A DNA stretch of 64,000 nt, taken from assembly GCA_032690845.1 (NCBI GenBank), contig CM064424.1:41305511-41369510 (forward strand), read 5' to 3'. This DNA is from Eleusine coracana subsp. coracana (lineage: Eukaryota > Streptophyta > Magnoliopsida > Poales > Poaceae). The notes below the pieces were generated by a model, which saw nothing but the letters and a program-made list of their open reading frames with translations, had not been told where the DNA came from and ran no database searches. Below, piece by piece: positions 33,601 to 45,244 of this stretch. The position numbers and the translations under genes were made by a program. Position 1 is the first letter of the stretch. Every line of letters begins with the position of its first letter.

Positions 33601-34512
33601 AAGGGTTCATAGTTGAATTCCCTGATATAGTGCTACATGTGCAAGATACTGTTTCTCATAATAGCTCACTTTCAATATTTTTGCAACTAGCTGACAAATG
33701 AACAACAACAAAGCCTTTTAGTCCCAAGCAAGTTGGGGTAGGCACTAGCCGACAAATGAACTGCAACTCAAACTTTTCTTGCTCTGCACCTCTACCTGCA
33801 AGTATATCCACTGAACTTCCACTGATTGCTTCAAACTTAGGTTGCATTGCATAAAATCCAATGACAAGGAAAATGGCTCTACTAAGAAAGGTAACTAACA
33901 AGAAAGATCCAAAATAACTCCATACCACGATACCGCTGCGGGCCTACAAACACATTAACAGAATAGAAGTCCATGCAGCTACAAAGGCAAAACAAAGTAA
34001 GAACCTAGTCTTGTCACTTAATATTTTGCAATATACTGATAGCATCAGAGAACGAACTAGTACTAATGAACTTGTCACCCAATAACTGCAAAGGGATACG
34101 CTAAGGCTGCATAAGCCATAAGGGTTCGTACACACAAATCCAGAAATCATGCACTACAGAGCTCCAGAAATTTTTATTCGACCTAACACGTGAACATATA
34201 TGCGTGAAACAAAGCATCCAAGCTAAGAACATACAAAATCACGCCCTAAACAGCACTTATAGACAGCGACGCGGAAGCCCACAGCAGGGCAGATTCAAAT
34301 CTGTGGAGGCGAGGCTCGTTACGTACTACCGCGATGAGAGGGCACACGCAGCGCAAAGGAAGGCGAAGAATTGGGGGCGGCAGTGCGTACACTGACCTCT
34401 TGGATACGTAGTGACGGGCCCGGCCGCCGGCGCCTGAGCCGGCGGGGAGGTCGCCATCGAGGCGCTCGTGGATGGAGCGCTTGCGGCCTGTGGAGATCTG
34501 ATCCGAGTACAT
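30646..34512 (-). CDS. SAM-domain (sterile alpha motif) protein, six exons
   Basis: Coding exons: 34512-34397, 32987-32923, 32825-32554, 31629-31555, 31471-31409, 30690-30646. All introns are GT-AG, and the lengths sum to 636 bases, 211 residues plus stop. The N terminus MYSDQISTGRKRS and a KRQRQIDEKWKHDLYRED junction across introns match a conserved plant family (Arabidopsis At3g07760 type). Residues about 152-205 form a SAM domain: AESPLDTFLSSLGLEKYSITF, then VDMAALRHMTDSDLKALGIPM, then GPRKKIILALES. SAM domains mediate protein oligomerisation or RNA binding; this family's role is not established. The middle is basic and Lys/Ser-rich. A MITE sits about 155 bases upstream of the ATG, another in intron 5, and a SINE tail in intron 1. 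Confidence 0.88.
30985..31184. mobile_element. Stowaway-like MITE (200 bp) in SAM-gene intron 5
   Basis: Inverted ends CTTCCTCTGTCTAAAATAG and CTATTTTAGGATGGAGAG are flanked by TA (30983-30984, 31185-31186). These are the end sequence and TA target typical of Stowaway elements mobilised by mariner-like transposases. It lies wholly within an intron. Confidence 0.8.
33686..33761 (-). mobile_element. 5'-truncated Au-type SINE tail with 18-bp target duplication
   Basis: 33704-33743 reads, on the minus strand, GCCTACCCCAACTTGCTTGG then GACTAAAAGGCTTTGTTGTT, the conserved 3' end of the grass Au SINE. Flanking it are ACTAGCTGACAAATGAAC (33686-33703) and ACTAGCCGACAAATGAAC (33744-33761), a target duplication with one mismatch. 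Only about 40 bases of the SINE were copied. It is in intron 1 of the SAM gene. Confidence 0.75.
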
Positions 34513-34666
34513 CTCCCTCTGCCCCCTGTTTCCCCGCGCGACGGGAGGATGGAAGGTCGAGCTAGGGTTTCTAGCCGACGCGGGGTGGAGGGAGGTGGAA
34601 TCGTAGAAGAGGGAAGAAAGGGAGGTCTGAGGGAGGAAGGGATGAATGTGTCAGCGGTGGGTCTAT

Positions 34667-34871
34667 CCAAGGATTAAAAAACTGGTATAGTAATAATTTT
34701 CGTCTCATTAAAAATTGATTTAGTAAATTAGAAAAATCAATTAAAAATTATTTTTACTATAGTACACAGGATTGATTTTTTCGATAAATCGGATATCCGG
34801 TAAAATCGGACCGGAACGATTTTGTTAAAAACCGTAAAAAATGATCGGTTTTCAACAATTTTTTAATCCCT
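34667..34871. mobile_element. small hAT-like MITE (~205 bp) upstream of the SAM gene
   Basis: The ends show inverted AAGGATTAAAAAACTGG / CCAGGGATTAAAAAATTG-type repeats and are flanked by GGGTCTAT (34659-34666) and GGGTCTAC (34872-34879). An 8-base duplication suggests the hAT superfamily. The interior is AT-rich without coding. It lies in the promoter or leader of the SAM gene. Confidence 0.55.
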
Positions 34872-34879
34872 GGGTCTAC

Positions 34880-35170
34880 CACTGCGATGAACAAAGAAGG
34901 GAGGAGTGTAAAAATTCCATGCTCAAACGAGAAATAAAAGGCTTGTAATATAAGCTGCTTAGTGTGCCTTTTTAAAATAGTATTTTTGTTGTATAAATTA
35001 CAACTTCTATGATACATATATTTTTTAAAAATATATTATCATTACAAAATCCTTATATCCAATCAAATCTCATCAATTTTTAGAAGTGGGGTTTGTCCGA
35101 CAAACTCCATCAACTCTGACTTTTGAAGGAGGCTTTGAGAGTAAAAGTTCGATATAACAGTGGTTACAGG
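34880..35170. other. AT-rich intergenic DNA, nothing recognised
   Basis: No open frame with a domain, no terminal repeat. It lies upstream of the SAM gene between a MITE and a tandem duplication. Confidence 0.35.
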
Positions 35171-35460
35171 AGAGACGGCAAGACGAAGACAATGATAACG
35201 TTGTTAGGATGGCCAGAGGAGGGAGGGGGTGGTATAGCTAGCTCTAGACTATTACGTGAGAGAGAGAGAGAAGCGAAGGATGTTGAAATGAACCTATAAA
35301 TGTTGAGTTTGGATTAGAGACGGTAAGACGAAGACAATGATAACGCCGTTAGGATGGCCAGAGGAGGGAGGGGGGTGGTATAGCTAGCTCAAGACTATTA
35401 CGTGAGAGAGAGAGAGAAGCGAAGGATGTTGAAATAAACCTATAAATGTTGAGTTTGGAT
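35171..35460. repeat. two-copy tandem duplication, 145-bp unit
   Basis: 35171-35315 and 35316-35460 are nearly identical; differences include GTTGTT/GCCGTT and TCTAGACT/TCAAGACT. Each unit holds a GAGAGAGAGAG run and ends TGAGTTTGGAT. No coding content. Confidence 0.85.
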
Positions 35461-36554
35461 TCATCGGTCTATTGTTTGATTAGAAGCCGATTTTTAAGCA
35501 ATTGAAAATTAGACCCTTCCTAATTAATATTTCAACATTACTTTATAGTTTGCATGGCATCATTTAGAGATCATGTTATCCACTGCTAAACAATTCCATA
35601 GTCTATAAAAAATGTCCTATATATTTCTTTTCTTTATCTCTGTTTTAATTCTCAAGTTTCCTTTTTTGTGTGATTTGTTTCTCTGTTTTAATTCTCAAGT
35701 TTCCTTTTTTTTCATGATTTGTTTCTTTTTGTATATTGGTATATAACTGTGCACTTTTAGCTTAAATCTAACATAACAGACTCATATGACAGACACAATG
35801 CAGTTCATCTAAACCACCATTTATCAATGAATCCACACAGTTCATTTGAACCACCATTTATCATGGATCCACCATTTGAACTATCATTTATCAATGAATC
35901 TGTACTATAGCAGCATCAGAGGTGGACCCGCAGGATGTGTTCTTTGGGCTCACGTTTCAAGCGATTTTACCACAACAGTACGTTTGTTTAGAGTACATCA
36001 AAGGAAATGGTAGTTGAGGAGGACAGAGTCATGTATTTGCTTCCTTGTATAGGGCATTTGAGTGGGATGAAACGGAGTTTGTGAATAAACTCACTCCAAT
36101 CTATTACCTAGAAGAGGGATAATAATTAGATGAAAGTAGGATGACTGGTTGACGAAAATTAATTCTACACCGATTATGCTTGTAACTTTTACTTTCTCTA
36201 TATTTTATTTGATGACGTCCGGTAGTTCAAAATTGAACTACAAAACATTAACAATAAAAATATGGAAGGAGTATTTCTCCTAAAACAACTCTCCTATATA
36301 TATTTTTCTTTCAATTTTCTTTACTTTTGCATATAAACTATTTGATACTCTACTCAGTATATCATAATTTCAATTTTTATCAATTCTACCGACAACTGAT
36401 TCAACAAAATTTCATATTCGTAATTTGAAAAATTAAATTCAATAAATTCATATTTACATTCAAATTCAAATTTCATATTCATCATCATGACAGATATCCG
36501 ATATCAATGGATCATGATAGTGACAGGTATCATGCATGGGAGGAGAAATATAGG

Positions 36555-36558
<4 letters not shown>
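35461..36558. other. AT-rich intergenic DNA with short duplications
   Basis: A ~48-base unit containing CTGTTTTAATTCTCAAGTTTCC is duplicated at about 35,638-35,735. AACCACCATTTATCA-type phrases occur three times at about 35,810-35,900. Near 36,190-36,275 a short stretch ending ATGGAAGGAGTA resembles a decayed Stowaway. No gene is seen. Confidence 0.4.

Positions 36559-36585
<27 letters not shown>
36559..36585. repeat. (GA)n microsatellite
   Basis: About 13 GA dinucleotides, 32 bases before the left end of element B. Confidence 0.9.
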
Positions 36586-36617
36586 GATAGGAGAGGGGTG
36601 GGACCGGAAGTTGTGTT

Positions 36618-38583
36618 TGTAAGGTTCATGACCATTGAGGTCACCCCAAAGTATGATTGTTTTGATGATGAATGACAAACATGAAATGTGACTAATGTCT
36701 ACACGAGTGTTGTGTGTATAGAAAACATTATCTATCTTATGATGATTATTGATGGTTGTCTTGGCGGTTGATGACAATGACCACAAGTATGGAGGCTTGA
36801 TGAGCTTGATGGAGTCCAAGGGTTGATGGAGTTGGATCAAAGCTAAGGACAAGCTATGGATCAAGTGTTTGGAACACTTGTCTAGTTGTTAGGTCTTTGA
36901 GTCCATAGGAAAAACCAGACTATCAAGAGGCTCTAGGTCATTCTCTTAGGTCATGTCTAGTCGGTGATATGCAAGGTTGCTCGGTGAAATCACGTGCACT
37001 AGGTGACAGTGAAGAAGCCAATGAGTTGTTCGGAGAAGCCAGGAAACAAAGTCAAGCGAGGATGACAAGTTTCAGCTTCTGGACATAGAGATCGGACAGA
37101 GGGGTCAGTGGTGACCGGACTGCACGGTCACTATGGGGAGTTGTCCGGGACTTCCAGCGAGGAGCAAGGAATCTGACTATGCAGGAGCTATAGAGATCGG
37201 ACGGTACAATCAGGTGACCGGACCGTACGGTCAGTTCAGCTGAGGAACAGTGCAGAGAGGAAGTCAATGTTCTGGAGTCCGACGATGATGTCTGATGTGT
37301 CAAACATGTCCGATAGTTGTACAGACCGGACGGTCCGGTCTACTGACCGGATAGTTTGGTCAGTATGAGGAATTTGCTTGGACACAGTTGAGCCAACGGC
37401 TAGGAAAGCCGTTACCAGAGTGACCGGACGGTCCGGTCTAGGAGGGAAGGTCAATAGTCCAGAAAGGCTATTTGATGGAGCAACAACTAGTTTGAGGTTG
37501 GAAGCCTATATAAACTCGTTGTTGGGGTCTTGGAGACTGCCTTTGGCCATTGAGATTGCTGGGAGCATCTATTGGGAGCCAAAGGGCCAAGAGAGGAGCA
37601 CTAGGAGAGGATATTGGATATCTTGAGTGTGCTAGTGGAGAATAACTTGAGCATTGATGCACATCTAAGGCTAGGGGGGTACTTGAGGGTGTGATCTAGG
37701 TTGTTACTCTTGGTCTATGGTGAGACCTAGACCGATTAGGTGTCGGTGATCGAGCCTATCGTGATTGGTTGTGAAGGCCGTCACACGTTTGTACACGGTT
37801 TGAGCCCGCCAGTGAAAGGGGCATCGCTAGTGAGCGTCCGTGTCGGCTCGGGGAGTCCGGCAAGTTCTCCAGGGAGGTGAGCTTGTGCTTTGTGCAGCGT
37901 TAACACACATCATGTCTTCACTCTAGGAGTGATTGCGGGCTCGTGGACGAGAACTCTACTTGGTGGCGGGAGGGACCAGAACTCCGGCGGGAGTGCTCCA
38001 ACGAGAAGTAGGGGAAGGCGCCATCCTTCCGAGACCTCAGGAAAAAATCATGAGTCATCTCTTACTCTACTCCTTACTATGATGCTTTACTTTCCGCATT
38101 TATATATCGTGCTATTCATGTTTGTGTGCTTACCTTGCTCTAGTTGACTACCTTATAGACTTGCATGAATAGGCTTCTTTACTTGCTAGTAGTGCTTAGC
38201 CTTCATACTTGATCACTAGCATGTATAGGAGTTGCTTTGACTTGATTGATCATCCTAGTATGTATTGTGCTACTCATGCTTGTATGCTTTCTATATGATT
38301 GTTGATCTAATAGCTTTGCTTGAGTAGAACTCCTTGCTACCTAGTTGTTTGCTTCTGTGTATCTTTGGTAACTAGCTTGCATAGGAGTTGTATTGCCTTT
38401 GTATGATCTACTAGTATGCTTAGCTTGTTATTCCTTCCGTAGGACTATTATCTTGCTAGTGTGATCACCACTAGGATTGTGTAGGAGTTGATTTAAGTGA
38501 TCAATTTTAAGAATTGGCGAATTTGGTACATAGTGTGAGTTCTCGATTCATCCCCCCCCCCTCTCAGTCACTCGATCCTTTCA
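36618..38583 (+). mobile_element. 5' LTR of element B
   Basis: It starts TGTAAGGTTCATGACC and ends TCACTCGATCCTTTCA after a 10-C run (38552-38561). The U3 part (37,080-37,440) has a cluster of near-palindromes, two of them perfect 8-base arms around one centre base (37324-37340, 37422-37438). A TATA-like TATATAAACTCG lies near 37,508. Confidence 0.9.
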
Positions 38584-38601
38584 AGTGGTATTAGAGCCAA
38601 G
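38584..38601 (+). other. primer binding site, tRNA-iMet type (element B)
   Basis: AGTGGTATTAGAGCCAAG directly after the LTR. TGGTATTAGAGC differs by one base from the initiator-Met complement TGGTATCAGAGC. Confidence 0.85.
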
Positions 38602-38717
38602 TGCTCATTATAAGGCTTAATCGCCTTGAGTAGTGACCGTATTGAGTTGGGATGTCATCCTATTCGGGGCCGGGTCATGGCTCATGAAAGGATCACTTTA
38701 AAAGGTACCTAAATGTC

Positions 38718-40300
38718 ATGATTCTGGATGAGTTGATGGATACTCTTGTGGACTTTGCCAATACCTTTACTGATGATCATGTGTATGATGATTGGGATGA
38801 TTGTGTGGATGTGCCTTGTTCTAGTGAGTGCCTAGATTCTTCTAACAATGACTTAATAGGTTGCTCTACTAGTGTGACTAATGTGATGATTGATGTTGTG
38901 TCTCTTGATCTTGCTTGCTCCACTAGCATGACTAGGATTGATGATGATTGTGAGCTTTTTATTGATCATGCTAGTGACTCACTTGTTGATGAGTTCTTTG
39001 CTTTTCATGATGAGGACTTACTTGACTCTCTCATTTGCTCTTGAGGTATTGTGGACCGAATTGAGACAACTGAAGAACCTTCCAAGCTTCCGAAAATATT
39101 GATTGTCGAGAAGATCCTCACCTTGCTCCCTAGCAGCAAGCTCCTCTATATCACCCTTGATCTCATCATGCACAAGAATCTTTCTATTGATGATGTGATT
39201 GGGCTATACTTCAAGGATGAGAAGATCATCGCAAGCTTGACGGGGAAGAAGACATTCAAGACAAACAATGAAGCATCTTCAAGCAAAGGGAAAGAAGTAG
39301 CTTTGAGATCAAACTTCTTTGATCCCTCCACAAGATTGTCTTGCAACAACTTCTACAACCCCATCGGATCAAGACCTACACCAAGCTTTTCATCAAGTGC
39401 ATCATCAAGCTCTACCTCAAGTGTCATTTCAAGTTCTACTCCAATCACTTTGGATGGACCACGCATTGGTGTAGGGGAAGCGCCGACCACAATGCTCACA
39501 CGATCATTTGAGATGATCGATCTCACCACTACGGCTCCGGCGCCTCCACCTCCTCCACCACAAGATCGACATTGGCATCTTCGTCGAGCTCACCAACAGG
39601 ATTACTTCTTCTAATTTGATGAATTTGTGAGAAATCCGAATGATGACCTTTATGAGACTCTCTTAAGCATTTATAATCTTGTGTGTAGGATAAACTCCTT
39701 CAGGGGTCTATGGAGGATTGCACCATATGATGTGATTGACAAGTGCCTCATGCAAATCACAACTCATGAGAAAGATTTCTTGGTTGAGGAGGTAATCAAT
39801 AGAAGACATGAGCTCTCAATTGAGAGAGCAATAGAGATGATACTTGTGCTCCACTTGACACGTGCTTGAGCATGTCACCAACCTCTATGATCCTCCCCAT
39901 TACTTCATCGATCTCGACAATGTGCACATGGGGGATGGTCATGGACAATGGAGGTATCGTGCTCCCCAACATCCTATACGGAGGAGAATTCAGGAAGGGA
40001 TTGCAAGAATTCCTAATTATAAGGATGATCTCATGGTTCATCATGATGAGGTTAGTGCAAGTCAATTGAGCAATGCTTTGGATACTAAACCTTCTTCGTC
40101 TAGTGCTTGTCTTATGGCTACCACTAGGGTCAACTACAAGAGTGGAGGTACTCATTGGACTCTTGACAGTGGGTGCACCCAACATATGACTAGGAAGCCA
40201 ACCATGTTTACCAATGGTCAACTTTGTAACATGGGACTCAAGTGCATATGTGATGAGGATGGTGCAATGTTTGAGAATGCAAAGAAAGGGCTAGTATTTC
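38718..40300 (+). pseudogene. gag-like frames and protease of element B
   Basis: Segments 38718-39044, 39051-39614, 39627-39869 and 39862-40300 parallel element A at 15,663-17,480. The last contains the aspartic protease HWTLDSGCTQHMT (about 40,153-40,191) and the start of the GAG-pre-integrase block (ENAKKGLVFHE). At about 40,300 the sequence jumps straight to the post-integrase linker, so the integrase has been deleted. Stops and overlaps separate the segments. Confidence 0.7.
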
Positions 40301-41877
40301 ATGAAGTGAACATTGGAGATGAACCAACAAGCAAACCTTTGAGGAACATCCCCGTGGGCGAGGTCTTACTCCATGATGGTGATATTGATGAGCCCTCTAC
40401 TCCACCACCTCAACCAACCTCATCATCTGAGGTACAAAAACCCACTCAAGATGCTAATGACACACCTTCCACATCCACCCAAGATTCTATGAGAGTGCAT
40501 CCACCTAGCCATCAGGAAAACGAAGAGAGAAGTGGGCCACAACCCTCTCCACATACTTCACCTCAAGCTATTTCCCAAGGCTCTACACATAAGATCCCCA
40601 CATCCACTCCAAGCTCTAGTTTCAAGACAAGAAAGCATATGAGTGATTCCCCCACCTCATTGAAAATTTAAGACACTCATATCTCAAGAGAGCAAGTAAT
40701 CCATGATGCACAAGATGCCTCACCTAGACCTCCTCTCACTCAAGAAGAAGGAGATCCCAAAGCCAAGTACAAGAAAAAGAGGTACTTCAATAAAGAAAAG
40801 GGCAAAGGAAAAGACCTCAAGAAGAAGTTCTCATGCAAGGCTCTTGTTGGGGAGTGGACAAGCGACAACTCAAATGAAGCATCCTCCTCTTCAAGTGATG
40901 ATGATGAAGTGGCCGGCCTAGCCATGATCAAGATCACACTTCCACGAGTTCTTCCTCCACATCCTATGTGCCTCATGGCCACGAGCCAACTTGGGGAGAA
41001 AGAGGATGAGAGCAGCGACGATAGCGATGTTGAGGAGCCCTCCTGTGTCGTGCTTTGGAGTATGCTTGAGCAAGCTCATGACATTGTCGTCAAGAAATCC
41101 AAAATATTAGAAGTGGTAAGAAAAGAATGTAAGTTGGTTATGGACCAGGTTGGTGATCTTGAGAGTGTGCTCAAGGACCTTGTCACATCTCATGAAACCC
41201 TAAACAAGAGTTATGACAAACTCAAGGGTGATCATGTAGAGCTTCATGAGAAGTACAATGCCCTTGAGATTACTTACGAGGCCATCAATGTTGAGAACCT
41301 TGCCTCTCCCTCCTTTAGTTCATCTAAGAGTGATGCTTCTACTATGTGTGATGAACTAATCACCTCGGTCGAGGTTTCTTCCTTTGAGTCATTTGTTTTG
41401 AAGGAATATCATAAGCTCAAGGAAGAGAGAAAGATGGTGATGGACGGCTTCGAGAGACTCGCATGTAGTAGAGCCATCCACAAGGAGGCTCTTGGGAGAA
41501 ACCTTGTGAACAATGGCTCCCACCAAGGACTTGGCTCATATCCCGCCGCCATCGACATCATCGGGACGAGTGATTCCGTCCACGAATGGATCAAACCCCT
41601 ACTCGCCGACGAATACTATTGCGAGAGGTGTTGCAAGGATGGCCACACCATCAAGGATTGCCCTATGGTAAGAAGTTCCATTATTTTACCTAATGCTAAC
41701 TTGTTCCATGAGAACACCCATTTCAAGATTTTTAGGGACAAGGATGGCAAGGTGAAAGCAAAGGCTTTGGGACCACCAAACAAGAAGAGAAAGGTCAAGA
41801 GCATATGGGTACCTAAGTGCATTGTTGATCTTGAGAGGTCAACAAAGTACAAGTGGGTGCCCAAGAACAAGACCTAG
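40301..41877 (+). CDS. linker fused to foreign sirevirus gag tail with zinc knuckle (element B)
   Basis: 40301-40671 is the Pro/Ser linker that in element A follows integrase. After a stop (CAA to TAA relative to A) and at about 40,740 the sequence turns into a KYKKKRYFNKEKGKGK gag segment, and from 40909 a 322-codon frame follows. It has an acidic run (about residues 25-45), a coiled-coil-like stretch (about 60-125), a CERCCKDGHTIKDC knuckle (C-x2-C-x4-H-x4-C, about 240-255) and a basic PNKKRKVK near 295-303. The same block, inverted and broken, is at 2,441-3,400. Likely a Gag part; the chimeric context is the odd feature. Confidence 0.7.
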
Positions 41878-43271
41878 ATGATGGCGGTGGTGGTGTACTG
41901 GGAGTTTCCTTGAAGATCAAGTGAAGTCCACCACAAGTGATATGGATCTCAACGACATATCTACTCATGAGGGAGGTATTCGTGTTTGTTCTTGGTAGTT
42001 GTAGTGTGTTCTTTCTTTTCTTGTATTGCATGGTAATTAAGACTTCTTTGTGACTAGAATATTTTGCATCCATGCATGTGTAAAAGAAAAAACACATTAA
42101 AAATTAGTCAATGTCTAACCCATCCAAGATAGCTATAAGCAAAGGGGAGTGCTTAAGATGGTGGTTTGGCTTCTCACAAGACGAGGGTATGGCTTATAGT
42201 GAGTAAGCTTGGGAGGGGTTCAAACGGACATTGTTAGATTTCCTTTGTGTCTTGTTTAATATTGTCTGCATCCATATGGCATGTTTACTTTCGTTGCATG
42301 TGTAAAATTCTTGTTGCATGCATTATATAGGAAACACAAAGGAGGCTTGTCACATTTGGAGAAGTTTGTGCCTCATGATCTATATAAGATTACATCTCCA
42401 TAAGTGTGACTAAAGGAAAGGATTATGCTTCATACCTATTGAGTCATGTTCAAACGAGCTCCAAGATTAAATCTACTCACGCGGCTCAAAGACAAGTGAC
42501 TCATACATTTCCCATCACACAAATGACTAATTGCTTCTTGAAGTAATATTTTGTTGAGTCATGTGTGTAGGGGGAGCTATGGTGAAATACCATCGTGACC
42601 AAGGAGGAGCACCATGAAAGAGGGAGTTTCCTAACTCTTGCCATTTATTATTTGCCCCTTGGTTCTCTTGTGTTTTATCTTTGGCTTGTGGTTTTTGGTG
42701 ATAGGTGACAAAGGGGGAGAAGGAACATGAAGATCCAAAAGCCAAGTCTAGATTGATAACAAAAAGGGTGAGAAGAACATGAAGATCCGAAAGACAAGTC
42801 GAGAAGAACATGAAGATCAAAAGAAGATGATCAAGACAATGATGCATGTTCACTTGGAGGAAATATGAAGATCATGATAAGATGAACATCTACACCAACA
42901 TGGAGAAGAACAACAATAGTGTATGTATACAACAACAATGAACATCTACACCGACATGAACATCTACGTCCATGGTGCGTGTCTACATCAACAAGATCGA
43001 CTACCACGACACCATGACGGGCGTAAAATTCAACTCAAGCTCAATATCTAGTGCGCTACATATTTGGATAGTTCTCCCTCCACACCTAGCATATTCCATA
43101 GGGGAGACTACTTCTAAGGTAAGGACCAAGGTAATCCATTCAAACCTATCTTTTCTCTTGGTTCCTTGTTTTCGTTCGAGTCTTTTGTCCCTTTCTTCTT
43201 ATTCTTTCGAGACTCATTCATTTTGGATCATCATAAGTAGTGGTTATCATCCATCACCAAAAAGGGGAGAT
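41878..43271 (+). other. 3' non-coding region of element B with multi-PPT
   Basis: Purine tracts of the AGGGGGAG type recur near 42,570, 42,618, 42,712, 43,098 and 43,258-43,271, the last abutting the 3' LTR. The region matches element A at about 20,940-22,750, apart from A's solo LTR, and element C in inverse orientation. Confidence 0.8.
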
Positions 43272-45239
43272 TGTAAGATTCATGACCATTGAGGTCACCC
43301 TAAGGTATGATTGTTTTGGTGATGAATGACAAACATGAAATATGACTAATGTCAACACGAGTGTTGTGCGTATAGGAAATCTTATCTATCTTATGATGAT
43401 CATTGATGGTTGCCTTGGTGGTTGATGACAATGATCATAAACATGGAGGCTTGATGAGCTTGATGGAGTCCAAGGGTTGATGGAGATGGATCAAAGCTAA
43501 GGACAAGCTATGGAACAAGTGTTTGGAACACTTGTCTAGTTGTTAGGTCTTTGAGTCCATAGGAAAAACTAGACTATTAAGGGGGTCTAGGTCATTTCTC
43601 TTAGGTCATATATAGTCGGTGATGTGCATGGAGGCTCGGTGAAATCACAGACACTAGGTGACAGTGGAGAAGCCAAGGAGTTGTTCAGAGAAGCCGGAAA
43701 ACAAAGTCAAGCGAGGACGACAAGTTTTAGCTTCTGGACATAGAGACCGGACAGAGGGGTCAGTGGTGACCGGAGTGTACGGTCACTATAGGGAGTTGTC
43801 CGGAACTTCCAGCGAGGAGCGAGGAATCTAACTATGCAGGAGCTATAGAGACCGGATGGTACGGTCAGGTGACGGGAGCGTTCAGTCAGTTCAGTTGAGG
43901 AACAGTGTAGAGAGGAAGCCAACGTTCCGGAGTCCGACAACGATGTCCGATGTGTCGGACATGTCCGACAGTTGTACAGACCGGACAGTCCGGTCTACTG
44001 ATCGGACAGCCCAGTCAGTATGAGGAATTTTCCTAGACACAGTTGAGCCAATGGCTAGGAAAGCCGTTACCAGAGTGACCGGATGGTCTGGTCTGGGAGA
44101 GACCGGACAGTACGGTCAGTACGTCCAGAAAGGCTATTTCGTAGAGCAGCGACTAGTTTGAGGTTGGAGGCCTATATAAACTCGTTGTTGGGGTCTTGTA
44201 GACTGCCTTTGACCATTAGAATTGCTGGGAGCATCTACTGGGAGCCAAAGGGCCAAGAGAGGAGCACTAGGAGAGGATGTTGGATATCTTAAGAGTGCTA
44301 GTGGAGAGTAATTTGAGCATTGATGCACATCTAAGGCTAGGGTGTCCTTGAGGGTGTGATCTAGGTTGTTACTCATGGTCTATGGTGAGACCTAGACCGG
44401 TTAGGTGTCGGTGATCGAGCCTATCGTAATTGGTTGTGAAAGCCGTCACATGTTTGTACACGGTTTGAGCCCGCCGGTGAAAGCGGCATCGCTAGTGAGC
44501 GCTCGTGTCGGCTCGGAGAGTCCGGCAAGTTCTCGAGGGAGGCGAGCTTATGATTTGTGCAGCGGTGACGCACATCATGTCTCCACTCTAGGAGTGATTG
44601 TGGGCTCGTGGGCGAGAACTCCACTTGGTGGCGGGAGGGACCGAAACTATGGCAGGAGTGGTCCAACGAGAAGTAGGGGAAGGCGTCATCCTTTCGAGAC
44701 CTTGGAAAAAAATCATGAGTCATCTCTTACTCTACTCCTCACTATGATGCTTTACTTTCCGTATTTACATACCGTGTTATTCATGTTTGTGTGCTTACCT
44801 TGCTCTAGTTGACTACCTTATAGCTTACATGAATAGGCTTCTTTACTTGCTAGTAGTGCTTAGATCACTAGCATATATAGCAGTTGCTTTGGCTTAATTG
44901 ATCATCCTAGTATGTATTGTGCTACTCATGCTTGTATGCTTTCTATATGCTTGTTGATCTAGTAGCTTTGCTTGAGTAGAACTCCTTGCTAGCTAGTTGT
45001 TTGTTTCCGCGTATCTTTGGTAACTAGCTTGCGTAGGAGTTGTATTGCCTTTGTGTGATCCACTAGTATGCTTAGTTTGTCATTCCTTCTATAGGACTAT
45101 TATCTTGCTAGTGTGATCACCACTAGAATTGTGTAGGAGTTGATTTGAGTGGTCGATTTTAGGAATTGGCGAATTTTGTATATAGTGCGAGTTCCCGATT
45201 CACCCCCCCCCCCCCCCTCTCGGTCACTCGGTCCTTTCA
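43272..45239 (+). mobile_element. 3' LTR of element B
   Basis: It starts TGTAAGATTCATGACC and ends TCACTCGGTCCTTTCA after a 15-C run (45203-45217). Palindrome variants recur at 43,745-44,120. It is followed at once by the GTGTT duplication (45240-45244). Confidence 0.9.
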
Positions 45240-45244
45240 GTGTT

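Larger units (their letters stand above)
36618..45239 (+). mobile_element. Sirevirus-type Copia element B, complete but non-autonomous chimera
   Basis: LTRs at 36618-38583 (1,966 bp) and 43272-45239 (1,968 bp) begin TGTAAG and end CCTTTCA. The target duplication is GTGTT (36613-36617 and 45240-45244). The internal part has a primer site, gag-like frames and protease, lacks integrase, reverse transcriptase and RNase H, and instead carries the zinc-knuckle gag region of another sirevirus. Multi-PPT tracts precede the 3' LTR. It must have moved using enzymes of another element. The LTRs differ by several percent (about 18 changes in the first 230 bases by eye), so it is older than element D. Confidence 0.9.
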
